Source: Peptoclostridium sp965368085
GTDB taxonomy: Bacteria; Bacillota; Clostridia; Peptostreptococcales; Peptostreptococcaceae
NCBI GenBank assembly: GCA_965368085.1
Contig: CBDULP010000030.1
Span: 1 to 24,251, forward strand
DNA: 24,251 nucleotides
Reading direction: 5' to 3'
Each line of letters begins with the position of its first letter. The first letter of the stretch is position 1. Position numbers and translations under genes: made by a program. Below are positions 8,544-17,217 of this stretch, one piece after another. The notes beneath the pieces are model-generated. The model did no database searches, had not been told where the DNA came from, and was given only the letters and a program-made list of their open reading frames with translations.

Positions 8544-9073
8544 AGAATAAAATCTCCCCAGTTCTTATCCTTTTCTGAAATAATCATATTATTTTCTATA
8601 GGCCATTTTATTGAAAACACAGGATCATTCCACCTCACTCCCTTTTCATGTTCAGGACTGTAAAATTGCGATACCTGATATGCAACCTCCGTATCATCGA
8701 CTAATGTTTGATATCCATGAGCAAACCTACTTGGAACATATAACATCCTTCCATTTTTTTCTGTAAGCTCAACCCCCATCCAATTCATAAAAGTCTTTGA
8801 CTCTGGTCTTAAATCGATAATAACGTCATAGATAGCACCTTTTGTACATCTAATCAGTTTAACTTCTTCATATGGATGCGACTGGTAGTGCATTCCCCTT
8901 AATGTCCCTTTATTTTTATTGAATGCGATATTGCATTGAACAATAGAAGAGTTTAGTCCATTTTTTTGAAATTCTTCCTGGCACCATGAACGGGCAAAAA
9001 AACCTCTCCCATCTTCTATTCGTTCTATATCGATAATATAAGCCCCTTTGAATTTAGACTCTTTGAATATCAT
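8540..9073 (-). CDS. RmlC-like NDP-4-keto-6-deoxysugar 3(,5)-epimerase
   Basis: Cupin-fold epimerase, 177 aa, close to the RmlC norm. Family residues are present: GTLRGMHYQ with the catalytic base His62, Lys72 in EEVKLIRC, VPSRFAHGYQTL, the tyrosine region VAYQVSQFY (131-138) and RWNDP with the acidic partner (about 150). RmlC itself works on dTDP-4-keto-6-deoxyglucose; here the neighbours make a CDP-sugar, so the substrate is more likely CDP-4-keto-6-deoxyglucose or its C-methyl derivative, as for TylK/NovW-type enzymes. ATG 9073 has GGAG with a 7-nt spacer. It is separated from rfbG by an unusual 177-nt gap. Confidence 0.9.
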   Translation of the reverse strand: MIFKESKFKGAYIIDIERIEDGRGFFARSWCQEEFQKNGLNSSIVQCNIAFNKNKGTLRGMHYQSHPYEEVKLIRCTKGAIYDVIIDLRPESKTFMNWMGVELTEKNGRMLYVPSRFAHGYQTLVDDTEVAYQVSQFYSPEHEKGVRWNDPVFSIKWPIENNMIISEKDKNWGDFIL

Positions 9074-9250
9074 ATCACCACTCCAATTTTTATCTATATT
9101 TAGGTTGTTGAGTAGCTATTTTTTCCTTGTAGATAAATAGCGATTTTGCATGATTTAACGTATTTTTCATAAAAATAATTCTAAGCATGTAATTTAGTAC
9201 TTTAGGCAAACCAGCAACTTCCAGTTTTAGTTATTCAAGAGGCTATATAT
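9074..9250 (-). other. 177-nt gap with a 46-codon open frame, possible gene remnant
   Basis: The only long gap inside an otherwise tightly packed operon. One minus-strand frame is open for about 46 codons between stops and reads VAGLPKVLNYMLRII, then FMKNTLNHAKSLFIYKEK. This is a protein-like, Lys-rich helical tail that could be the C-terminal end of a lost enzyme such as a glycosyltransferase. No start codon with a ribosome binding site is visible, and I see no hairpin or promoter here. Confidence 0.3.
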
Positions 9251-10300
9251 TTATAATAATTTTTCATAATTTCGAATTTGTAAATCTGTAAATTTTTCCA
9301 TATCCTCACCGCTCATGAAATTTTCATACCACTCAACAGTCCATAGCAAAGCCATAGATATATCGAGCCTCGGTTTCCAATTTAGTAGTTTTTTTGCTTT
9401 TGCAGAGTCCAATTTCAATATTTGCGATTCATGAAAATTAACATTTTCTTCAAAAACATAATTAATGTTCCCGTTCCAAATATCTCTCATTCTTTCCATT
9501 ATGTCTTTTACTACGATAATATTTTCTTCATTTGGACCAAAATTCCAAGCCTGCCCATAGCATTTTGCATCAACCCACATTTTTTCAGCCAAAACCATAT
9601 ATCCATATATCGGTTCTAACACGTGTTGCCATGGCCTCAATGCATATGGACTTCGTATTTTTATTATATCCTTCTCAATTATAGCCCTTACTATATCTGG
9701 CACAAGCCTGTCTTCTGCCCAGTCTCCTCCGCCTATAACATTTCCGGCTCTCGCAGTAGAAATACTAATATCATTTTCCTTAAAAAATGACTTCCTATAA
9801 CTTTTTGTAATCAATTCAGAACAACCCTTGCTACAGCTGTATGGATCATCCCCCCCTAATGCATCCTCTTCTCTATAACCCCATAACCACTCTTTATTTT
9901 CATAGCATTTATCACTTGTAACATTAATAAATACTTTTACATGTTCAAAACCTCTAATTGCATCTAGCACAGCTGCTGTTCCCAGTATGTTCACTCCAAG
10001 TGTTTCCAAAGGGTTATTATATGATTTCCTCACCAAAGGCTGTGCTGCCAAATGAAATATTATTTCAGGCTTATATTTTGCAACTATTTGTTTTATGTTC
10101 TCACCATCTCTTATATCACCTTTTATTGAAATAATTGAATCCTCTAATTTCAAAATATTAAAAAGATTTGTTTCTGTAGGCGGCTCCAATGCGTATCCTA
10201 TTACTTCGGCTCCCAAATTTCTAAGCCAAAATGACAGCCAACTCCCCTTAAATCCAGTATGACCCGTAATCAAAACTCTTTTTCCTTTCCAAAATTCCAT
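9251..10300 (-). CDS. rfbG: CDP-glucose 4,6-dehydratase
   Basis: Converts CDP-D-glucose to CDP-4-keto-6-deoxy-D-glucose with bound NAD+, the branch point for CDP-deoxysugars. The 349-aa protein closely follows RfbG: FWKGKRVLITGHTGFKGSWL at the start (cofactor loop 13-19), FHLAAQPLVRKSY, VTSDKCYENKEWLWGY (the DK pair of 4,6-dehydratases), DPYSCSKG with Tyr154/Lys158, ARAGNVIGGGDWAEDRLVPD and RPWQHVLEP. I start at ATG 10300, which matches the family N-terminus and lies 5 nt after the rfbF stop; in-frame ATGs at 10312, 10321 and 10342 would overlap rfbF. The ribosome binding site is weak, so translation is probably coupled to rfbF. Confidence 0.94.
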   Translation of the reverse strand: MEFWKGKRVLITGHTGFKGSWLSFWLRNLGAEVIGYALEPPTETNLFNILKLEDSIISIKGDIRDGENIKQIVAKYKPEIIFHLAAQPLVRKSYNNPLETLGVNILGTAAVLDAIRGFEHVKVFINVTSDKCYENKEWLWGYREEDALGGDDPYSCSKGCSELITKSYRKSFFKENDISISTARAGNVIGGGDWAEDRLVPDIVRAIIEKDIIKIRSPYALRPWQHVLEPIYGYMVLAEKMWVDAKCYGQAWNFGPNEENIIVVKDIMERMRDIWNGNINYVFEENVNFHESQILKLDSAKAKKLLNWKPRLDISMALLWTVEWYENFMSGEDMEKFTDLQIRNYEKLL

Positions 10301-10305
10301 ATTTG

Positions 10306-11073
10306 CTACCATACCTTCCATGGGGCTTGCCCACTGTCCCATAACTCCTGGAGCCTATTTTTATCCCTTAACGTATCCATAGGCAACCAAAAACCTGTGT
10401 GTTTATAAGCTTTTAGTTGCTCCCTCCTAGCTAACTCTTCAAGAGGACTTGTTTCCCAAGCTATATGATCCCCTTCTATCAAATCTATAGCTTCAGGTTC
10501 CATTACAAAAAAGCCTCCGTTTATCCAACTATCTTCACTTTGTGATTTTTCCTTAAATTTATCAACACTGTTCCCAACCAGTTCTACCGCACCATATCTT
10601 CCTGGAGGCACAGTCGCTGTAAGGGTCACCAGTCCTTCCTGATCCTTGTGATGTTTAATAAGATCATTAATATTCACATCGCTAAGGCCATCTCCATATG
10701 TAAAACAAAAAGTGTCATTCCCTATATATTTTTTTACCCTCTTTAGCCTTCCTCCTGTCAAAGTTCCTTCTCCCGTATCAACCAGTGTTACCTTCCAATC
10801 TTCACAATGATTTTCATGCAATTCCATTTTATTCTCATTAAAATCAAATGTCACATTTGAGTGATGCAGATAATAATTTGCAAAATATTCTTTAATTACA
10901 TATCCTTTATATCCCAAGCATATAATGAACTCATTTATTCCATAATAAGAATATATTTTCATTATATGCCACAAAATCGGATAACCACCTATCTCTACCA
11001 TGGGTTTTGGTTTTATCCTTGTTTCTTCACTCAATCTCGTACCATAGCCACCTGCAAGTATAACCGCCTTCAT
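10306..11073 (-). CDS. rfbF: Glucose-1-phosphate cytidylyltransferase
   Basis: Makes CDP-D-glucose from CTP and glucose-1-phosphate, the entry step of the CDP-deoxysugar route. At 255 aa it matches the usual RfbF length. The N-terminus MKAVILAGGYGTRLSEET holds the nucleotidyltransferase loop and is followed by the KPKPMVEIGG signature. Other RfbF words include LGYKGYVIKEYF, FTYGDGLSDV, PPGRYGAVEL, INGGFFVMEPEAID and a C-terminal FWLPMDTLRDK. I use ATG 11073 (AAGGAG, 8-nt spacer) rather than the in-frame GTG at 11082, which would overlap that ribosome binding site. It lies 16 nt after the preceding glycosyltransferase gene. Confidence 0.95.
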   Translation of the reverse strand: MKAVILAGGYGTRLSEETRIKPKPMVEIGGYPILWHIMKIYSYYGINEFIICLGYKGYVIKEYFANYYLHHSNVTFDFNENKMELHENHCEDWKVTLVDTGEGTLTGGRLKRVKKYIGNDTFCFTYGDGLSDVNINDLIKHHKDQEGLVTLTATVPPGRYGAVELVGNSVDKFKEKSQSEDSWINGGFFVMEPEAIDLIEGDHIAWETSPLEELARREQLKAYKHTGFWLPMDTLRDKNRLQELWDSGQAPWKVW

Positions 11074-11089
11074 TTCAATCACTCCTTAG

Positions 11090-12817
11090 TTACAGATTCA
11101 TAGGCCAGCACCAGCTATGCCTCATTCCCAATTCCAGTTCCTCAATAACAAACTTGTCGTTTTCCATTTTAATGTTTGCCCTCGGCACGCCTAGAAAATT
11201 GGCAAGAAACTCCGTAAATACCATTCTTATATCCTCATCAAATCCTCGAACATCCTTGCCCATAAAAATTATATATTTTTTTATGAAATCGCAAAATTTC
11301 CCATAATCTTCATTAAAACTCCCGTCTATTACCGCATGTGGAAAATTCGGAAACTCAATTTCTCTTTGGACACCTTTATCCCTTATATTCAAATCCACAT
11401 TTAACTTTCCTACTTTTCCTGTAGCTATAACCATAAAATAGAACAAATATTCCTTAAAAGTATAATTTACCGGCAAAGAATCCATATTTTCTTCTATAAA
11501 CAAATACATCTTCTTTAGATTATCCATTCTAAAAACCTGGTATATCAATGTGGCTACAAACCCTTGCGTAACCTTTTTGAGTCTCTCCATATATGTCTCT
11601 TCCGTCAAACCTTCAAACCAATCATATTCTGTCAGGTTGACCACGGACTCTCTAAAGTACAGATTTTTCCCTTTGACCGAACATAATTCTCCCTCCCTTT
11701 CCAATGTTCTAATAGATTCTATGAGCCCTTCCTCAGTTAAAAAATCATCATCCGCACATAAAGCCACATAATCTGTAGCTACAGAACTTAATCCATCGTT
11801 TAATTTTCTATAAAAATTAATATCAGAAGAATAAGTTCTATATTCAATATCCATACTGCCCTTGAATTCAGAAATGCTCTTTTCATTGTTCTTTAGTTCA
11901 TTGGATTTGCTAGAATCTAAAACCATAACTTTCGGACTAATAAATTTATAACTATTGATAAATCCAAGTACTCTCTTTAAATAAAAAGGCCTGTTATAAG
12001 TAGGTATAATTATTGTGATATTGCTATTTTTAATCATTTCATGTTTTGTGCATCCTTTGATTTTATTAGATGCATAGAATGAAATTAATGAGTCTCCGTT
12101 TATATCAGATATATCTTCGTCTACAATTTGCAATGACTTCATTTTTAAGTATTCTTTGATTTCATGCGGCACACTAAACGTATGTATCGCATCATAACTA
12201 TAATATTTGGCATACTCTATCAAATCATCTATGTTAGTGATCCTCAAAATCTTTCTATATGGATTTTCTTTACCATGCATGGTCCTATTTGGGCTTTTAC
12301 CGCAATATGCTTTGTCTACACATATGCCATATCCATTTATTATTCCAGCTATTTTATTTACTTCCTCACTATTTTCAAAATCTATAAAAAGTATTTTTTC
12401 AATTTTTGATGCATTTAATGTAATATCATCAATCCTGGATTCCCTTATAGTTAGTTTAATATTTTTAATTCTGCTCTCTATCTCAGATTTATCAATTCCA
12501 TAGTAATTCTCCTTAAGTGCTTTCCTGTATAAAACAAGTGATTGTAAATGCTTTTCCCCAAGTTCATATACATATGCCAAATTAAACATCAAATCATAGT
12601 TTTTGGGGTCCAGCCTCAAACTATCTTTGAGTATTTTTTCTGCTGCATTCAAATCGCCATCCATTATATATATGATGCTCAAAATAGAATAAATTTCTTT
12701 ATCGTCCTTTTCTATCTTCATATAATCTTCTAATAACAATTTTGCATATTCTATATCCCCTTTTTCTATAAGCACTCGTATATTTTCCTTTATACCACAT
12801 CTTATGTTATGTTCCAC
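11090..12817 (-). CDS. TPR-linked glycosyltransferase, TIGR00180-like
   Basis: Two-part cytoplasmic protein of 575 aa. Residues 1-125 are TPR-like helical pairs (AAEKILKDSLRLDPKNYDLM). From about residue 266 there is a GT-A glycosyltransferase domain: ITIIIPTYNRPFYLKRVL, then VALCADDDFL with the metal-binding acidic run at 355-358. The region 140-250 recalls a Rossmann-like segment but I cannot name it. The protein ends RHSWCWPMNL; a similar ending occurs in a remnant at 19557-19688. GTG 12817 is preceded by AAGGTG with a 7-nt spacer. Beside flagellins and a nucleotide-sugar pathway, the likely acceptor is flagellin or a sugar already on it. The donor is unknown. Confidence 0.85.
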   Translation of the reverse strand: MEHNIRCGIKENIRVLIEKGDIEYAKLLLEDYMKIEKDDKEIYSILSIIYIMDGDLNAAEKILKDSLRLDPKNYDLMFNLAYVYELGEKHLQSLVLYRKALKENYYGIDKSEIESRIKNIKLTIRESRIDDITLNASKIEKILFIDFENSEEVNKIAGIINGYGICVDKAYCGKSPNRTMHGKENPYRKILRITNIDDLIEYAKYYSYDAIHTFSVPHEIKEYLKMKSLQIVDEDISDINGDSLISFYASNKIKGCTKHEMIKNSNITIIIPTYNRPFYLKRVLGFINSYKFISPKVMVLDSSKSNELKNNEKSISEFKGSMDIEYRTYSSDINFYRKLNDGLSSVATDYVALCADDDFLTEEGLIESIRTLEREGELCSVKGKNLYFRESVVNLTEYDWFEGLTEETYMERLKKVTQGFVATLIYQVFRMDNLKKMYLFIEENMDSLPVNYTFKEYLFYFMVIATGKVGKLNVDLNIRDKGVQREIEFPNFPHAVIDGSFNEDYGKFCDFIKKYIIFMGKDVRGFDEDIRMVFTEFLANFLGVPRANIKMENDKFVIEELELGMRHSWCWPMNL

Positions 12818-12876
12818 TTAAAATCACCTTTTTCTCCATTATAAATCCACATGCTTTTTTAATCTTTATCATAACC

Positions 12877-14982
12877 TTAATGTTCTGCCTTGCCGCCATC
12901 ATTCACCCTAATACCCAAAAGTGCTATTTGCGATTTTAAGAATACCACCTCCAAATCGTCCGGTATCATTTGCTCATATTGCCTTATTAGACTTTGAGCT
13001 TGACTGATTTTTCCCTGTTCTATCATGGCATTTATATTCTCTTTAAACTTAATTTTCAATTCTTCCATCTCACTGTTTTCCGGCTGCCCTAACTCTTCCA
13101 ATTCATTTCGAACCAATTCTGCCGCTTTTTTAAATGGATATGCTCTAAACGCTTTTCTTACATAATTAACATATGCAGGCAAGTCTTTATGTTTAAACTT
13201 TAATGCATGATATACATACATCAGAAAAACTTCTTCATCTTCTTTCATTTCGGTGTGCATTTGTTCTTCTATGACTTGAGGGTGATATAGATGTGTAACA
13301 TAATATGTTCCGCTGTCTATGTAGCGCTCCCATGCAACTTTAAAATCTGCATCACTCAATTCATGTACAATCATCATGTATTTCAGCAGTTCTTTTTTTA
13401 TTCTTGATGTTTGCAAATTTTCATCGGCGTTTTCTTTTACATACGCTTTAACGATTTCCGAAAAATCTTCATTTTTTTTTGAAATATACTCAATATGATC
13501 TCTGAGTTTCGATTTTGGAATTATATCAAATATCCTATGCGGCGACTGACTTGTCCTAAGTAAATATTGCAACGTATCCCCATAATAGCAAGGAAGCTCT
13601 TCAAAGTTCATTTTCTCAATTTCCACAGCAAATTTTACAATATCTTCAGTACCGCCTTCCCTGTTTTCAATTCTTATTCTATTTAGTGCGCAGTATGGAG
13701 ATACTCCTTTTGAAAAAACATTTTCCATTTCTTCTCTTTTTCTTTTTGCAAGTCCTTCTTTTGTCTTTTCTATAAAATCTTCAACACCTTGAACAAAATC
13801 CGCATTTTTTTCCAGGACATCATAAACATAAAATTTATATAACTCATCAAATTCCCCTAGGGTGAAATATATCTTTATTAAATCTCTAAGCTTCTTAAAT
13901 TTCATTTTCTTGCTTTTGACCATTTTTATATATTTTGATGCCTCAGAATAGTTCTTCTTTTTTATATGCAATACGCACAGATCATAGTACACTGTTTCAG
14001 TCATATCAAGTGTATAATGGATAAGAGTTGCATCCTTTCTTATGCCATTCGAGTTGTATTCATTTACACAATCCAAGTATTTATTATATTGATATATGGC
14101 TTCTTCGTACTTTCCCACAGCACCTTTCGATTTTGCTGAATAAAAATGCAAATCCACATAGCCCTCTTCCCCAAATCCCAGAATTTCATCACATACAGTT
14201 TCCGCTTCTTTAAACTGTTTTTTATTTATGTATACCTTTATCAGTTGCAAATATACATACATGTATTTTTTAACATCCGAATCTTCTTCTTTAGCTAATT
14301 CATATGCCTTCAATGCTGCGTCCACAGCTTCTTTATCGTCTCCATGCATCCCATATGTCACCGAAAGCTGATACCAATAGTAAATATTGTTCGGGTCTTT
14401 CTCCAGTTCCGCCTTCAATATGGTTCCTGTCCTTTGAAATTTTGTTTCCATAAGTTGTTTATCTGAAGAAACATAGCCATAATGAAAAAACAGGGCATTC
14501 AATTCAATATATGGTCCCTTGTGGCTTGGCTGATTGTGTATAGCTCCCCTAAAATGAAAATCTTTATCCTTCTTGAAAAGCCTTGGAGCCAAAAATATAC
14601 TTCCTATTCCCTCATCTGCCTCATTCGAAATGTTTTTGATCGATACCAGTCCTGTGTTGAATTCTTCACACTGTTTTGAAGAAAAGAACTGTATTATTCC
14701 CTGTGGATTCTGTAAAATTTCATCTCCATCCACATAAAAAAACCATTCTCCACTTGCATAGCTAAGCGTAATATTCCTCATCTGAGCGAAATGATTGTTC
14801 CATTCATGGAAATATACCTTGTCGGTATATCGTTTCGCAATATCCACGGTATCATCTTTTGATCCCGTATCTACTATTATTAGTTCTGAATCTATTTTTT
14901 TTAATATTGGCGATAATGAATTCAGGCACTTATCAAGATGTTTGGATTCATTTTTTACCATCATGGCTATACTCAGCTTCAT
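12877..14982 (-). CDS. GT2 glycosyltransferase with long TPR/helical tail, probable flagellin glycosyltransferase
   Basis: A 701-aa cytoplasmic protein. Residues 1-~230 are a family 2 glycosyltransferase: MKLSIAMMVKNESKHLDKCL, IIVDTGSKDDT (about 36-46) and the metal-binding YVDGDE (84-88). The remainder is TPR-like helical repeats, with YYWYQLSVTYGMHGDDKEAV as the clearest unit and a last module (about 642-701) resembling the N-terminus of the next gene. GT2-plus-TPR proteins are commonly encoded beside flagellin in Clostridia. I start at ATG 14982 because GAGGAG is 7 nt away; the in-frame ATG at 14988 is only 1 nt from that site. It is the first gene of the AT-rich island, just past the flagellin terminator; I found no convincing promoter in between. 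Confidence 0.87.
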   Translation of the reverse strand: MKLSIAMMVKNESKHLDKCLNSLSPILKKIDSELIIVDTGSKDDTVDIAKRYTDKVYFHEWNNHFAQMRNITLSYASGEWFFYVDGDEILQNPQGIIQFFSSKQCEEFNTGLVSIKNISNEADEGIGSIFLAPRLFKKDKDFHFRGAIHNQPSHKGPYIELNALFFHYGYVSSDKQLMETKFQRTGTILKAELEKDPNNIYYWYQLSVTYGMHGDDKEAVDAALKAYELAKEEDSDVKKYMYVYLQLIKVYINKKQFKEAETVCDEILGFGEEGYVDLHFYSAKSKGAVGKYEEAIYQYNKYLDCVNEYNSNGIRKDATLIHYTLDMTETVYYDLCVLHIKKKNYSEASKYIKMVKSKKMKFKKLRDLIKIYFTLGEFDELYKFYVYDVLEKNADFVQGVEDFIEKTKEGLAKRKREEMENVFSKGVSPYCALNRIRIENREGGTEDIVKFAVEIEKMNFEELPCYYGDTLQYLLRTSQSPHRIFDIIPKSKLRDHIEYISKKNEDFSEIVKAYVKENADENLQTSRIKKELLKYMMIVHELSDADFKVAWERYIDSGTYYVTHLYHPQVIEEQMHTEMKEDEEVFLMYVYHALKFKHKDLPAYVNYVRKAFRAYPFKKAAELVRNELEELGQPENSEMEELKIKFKENINAMIEQGKISQAQSLIRQYEQMIPDDLEVVFLKSQIALLGIRVNDGGKAEH

Positions 14983-15042
14983 ATTCATTCTCCTCTATAT
15001 TATACTTCATTCATACGCATTGTTTAAATATAAGTATATATA

Positions 15043-15076
15043 AGTAAAGAGAAGCTATCAATAGCTTCTCTTTACT
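15043..15076 (-). terminator. Terminator after the large flagellin gene
   Basis: Perfect 16-bp inverted repeat, each arm ending or starting GAAGCTAT/ATAGCTTC, around a 2-nt centre, beginning 20 nt after the flagellin stop. On the minus strand it is followed by an AT-rich, T-biased stretch rather than a clean T-run, so some read-through into the glycosyltransferase operon is plausible. Confidence 0.75.
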
Positions 15077-15096
15077 ATATTTCACCTTTTATAATA

Positions 15097-16968
15097 CTAT
15101 CTCAATAGTTGCAATACTCCTTGAGGAGCCTGATTTGCCTGTGCAAGCATCGACTGAGCCGCCTGCTGAAGTATGTTGTTCTTCTGGAAATTCATCATTT
15201 CCTTAGCCATGTCCACATCTCTTATCCTAGACTCGGATGACTGAAGGTTTTCAGCTGATGTATCCAGGTTCTTAATTGAATGCTCGAGCCTGTTTTGGAA
15301 CGCTCCAAGAGATGACCTTTGAACCGAAACCTTCTCAATCGCATCATTGATTGTAGTTATCGCCGACTCCGCTCCTTCTTTAGTAGCGAGGTCTATATCT
15401 TTTATCCCAAGCGCCTCGGACCTCATGTCCGTTACGCTTATCTCCATTGTCTGACCTTCATTTGCTCCAATCTGGAAGGACGCCTTGAACTCGCTTCCTA
15501 TTATGTCTGAAGCCGGCCTGTCTACGCCATCCAGCACCTTTATTGAGTTTCCTTCTATACCTGGCTGTTTTGCCGTTATGACAATTTGCGCATCATCAGT
15601 ATCTGCTGTTGAAGCAGCCGTCAGAGTTACATTCTCCATACTATTTCCTATCTGGTCCACTATTCCGTCAACAAAATCATCCAGCAATGTAGCTGTAGCT
15701 GCGGCGGTATCTGCAGGGGCACCAGTAAACGATATTGCCGACAAGTCAACCGCAAAATCAGCATCTCCTTCATAAGCGCCGTCATTGCCATCAAAAAACT
15801 CTATTGTTTCATCGCCAATTGTAATGCCTTTACCTATAAGGAATTTCTCCATTCCTCCAAAGGTTAAAGTACCTGGAGCATTGTCAACAAAATAGTCTGT
15901 ATTGTCCAAACTTATTCCAGACTCAAGTATCTGATCCTTGATATCAGATAACGAGAATGCTGTCAGCGTCACAGCCGCCTGGTCACGGACTTCAGCTGTT
16001 CCTGTCGCTTCCTGAGCCGTAGCCACTACTGCTGCCGAAGGAGACGATCCATCCGTGCTCGCCTCTAAAACATCATATGCTCCTGCTCCAATTACTGATA
16101 CGCTTTGGCCTTCTCCTGTCGCAACAGTTTTAATGGTAACTACATCCTCGTCCCTTGAGAATGTATAGTTTGTTTCATCTATAGTCGACTTTTGCGCTAT
16201 TGCCGCTTCCAAACCTTCTTGCATCTTACGCATTATAAAGTCTTGGTCTGTAACATCTTCCACAAGCGTTATCTTGACTTCGTTTCCTCCGTCCAGAACT
16301 TCAAATCCATTAGTGCCATCACCTGAAGATACGGCATCAAATTTAACCGTTACAGATTCCCCGCCAAATTTGAATGTAAACTCCTGATTGTCCATGCTAG
16401 TTGCAGCTGCAAAATTTGTATCGTCAAGATGAAGCTTCAATGTGGCTTCTTTAGCCGGCGTTATATTCCCGCCTGAAAGAAGTTCTCCAGCATCAGCAAC
16501 CAATCCAGTCTGGTCAAGCTCAAGCGCGCCTACCTCTTCCGCTGCTGTTCCATCTCCCCTCAAAAGCTTCTGGGTATTGAACTCAGTAGTCTCACCAATT
16601 CTGTCTATTTCGCTCTTAAGCTGCTTGATCTCATCTTGTATGGATGCCCTGTCAACACCTACATTCGTATCATTCGAGGACTGCACAGCAAGCTCTCTCA
16701 TTCTTTGAAGTATAGCCTGTGTTTCATTTAGAGCTCCTTCAGCGGTTTGAATCATGGAAATACCGTCTTGGGCATTTCTTGAAGCCTGGTCAAGCCCCCT
16801 TATCTGTGCTCTCATCTTTTCAGATATTGAAAGACCTGCAGCATCGTCCCCGGCTCTGTTTATTCTAAGTCCTGAAGAAAGCTTTTCTACAGATTTTGCC
16901 GAATTCCCCTGGTTGATTCCCATTTGACGCTTCGTGTTCATCGCCATCATATTGTGGTTAATTATCAT
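15097..16968 (-). CDS. Flagellin, large (623 aa)
   Basis: Filament subunit. The conserved D0/D1 ends are intact: MIINHNMMAMNTKRQMGINQ, LSSGLRINRAGDDAAGLSIS and AEGALNETQAILQRMRELAVQSS at the N-terminus, and LEHSIKNLDTSAENLQSSESRI followed by DVDMAKEMMNFQKNNIL at the C-terminus, ending GVLQLLR. Between about residues 145 and 505 is a large insertion rich in Ala, Asp, Gly, Ser and Thr with repeated beta-like segments; this forms the surface-exposed D2/D3 domains and is the likely glycan-bearing part. It is more than twice the length of the other flagellin, with which it shares only the ends. ATG 16968 has AGGGAGG with a short spacer. It is a stand-alone unit between two terminators, directly ahead of the sugar island. 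Confidence 0.95.
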   Translation of the reverse strand: MIINHNMMAMNTKRQMGINQGNSAKSVEKLSSGLRINRAGDDAAGLSISEKMRAQIRGLDQASRNAQDGISMIQTAEGALNETQAILQRMRELAVQSSNDTNVGVDRASIQDEIKQLKSEIDRIGETTEFNTQKLLRGDGTAAEEVGALELDQTGLVADAGELLSGGNITPAKEATLKLHLDDTNFAAATSMDNQEFTFKFGGESVTVKFDAVSSGDGTNGFEVLDGGNEVKITLVEDVTDQDFIMRKMQEGLEAAIAQKSTIDETNYTFSRDEDVVTIKTVATGEGQSVSVIGAGAYDVLEASTDGSSPSAAVVATAQEATGTAEVRDQAAVTLTAFSLSDIKDQILESGISLDNTDYFVDNAPGTLTFGGMEKFLIGKGITIGDETIEFFDGNDGAYEGDADFAVDLSAISFTGAPADTAAATATLLDDFVDGIVDQIGNSMENVTLTAASTADTDDAQIVITAKQPGIEGNSIKVLDGVDRPASDIIGSEFKASFQIGANEGQTMEISVTDMRSEALGIKDIDLATKEGAESAITTINDAIEKVSVQRSSLGAFQNRLEHSIKNLDTSAENLQSSESRIRDVDMAKEMMNFQKNNILQQAAQSMLAQANQAPQGVLQLLR

Positions 16969-16978
16969 AATACTACCT

Positions 16979-17013
16979 CCCTGAATTTTGTTTTGGCGGG
17001 CTTCCTTTCCCGC
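16979..17013 (-). promoter_or_regulatory. Leader of the large flagellin with GGA hairpin
   Basis: In the 5' leader, a 5-bp G+C stem (GCGGG/CCCGC, 16996-17013) displays an 8-nt loop AAAGGAAG, and the ribosome binding site itself contains GGA (GGGAGG). CsrA dimers typically bridge a loop GGA and an SD GGA to block flagellin translation. Upstream, CTTGATAT at about 17017-17024 may be a degenerate sigma-D -10, but the -35 is poor. Confidence 0.5.
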
Positions 17014-17124
17014 ATTTATATCAAGCCATAAGGCCTAACATCTTTGGTTTGTTTTCTTTTAGGCTCTCTTTTTTGATGTCTCCAAGCATATATCTTCTTC
17101 CAAATTTTGCAATTTAAAAATATA

Positions 17125-17183
17125 TAAAAAAAGAGCCGGTATGCCCTTTCAAAATCTTTTTCGACTCGGGCTAACCGGCTCTT
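17125..17183 (-). terminator. Rho-independent terminator after csrA (second copy)
   Basis: On the minus strand, AAGAGCCGGT (17174-17183) pairs perfectly with ACCGGCTCTT (17131-17140), followed by an uninterrupted T-run continuing to 17125. The loop is long and contains a second short GCCC/GGGC pairing. It separates the second csrA from the large flagellin, which therefore needs its own promoter. Confidence 0.88.
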
Positions 17184-17217
17184 CCTTGAGCTCTTGATAT
17201 TCAGTTCATACTTCCTG

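Noticed and set aside
14996..15030. TATAAT word ahead of the 701-aa glycosyltransferase as a sigma-A promoter
   Set aside because: The -10 is perfect, but the -35 (TTAAAC) is weak and transcription would begin inside the ribosome binding site. Too uncertain to list.
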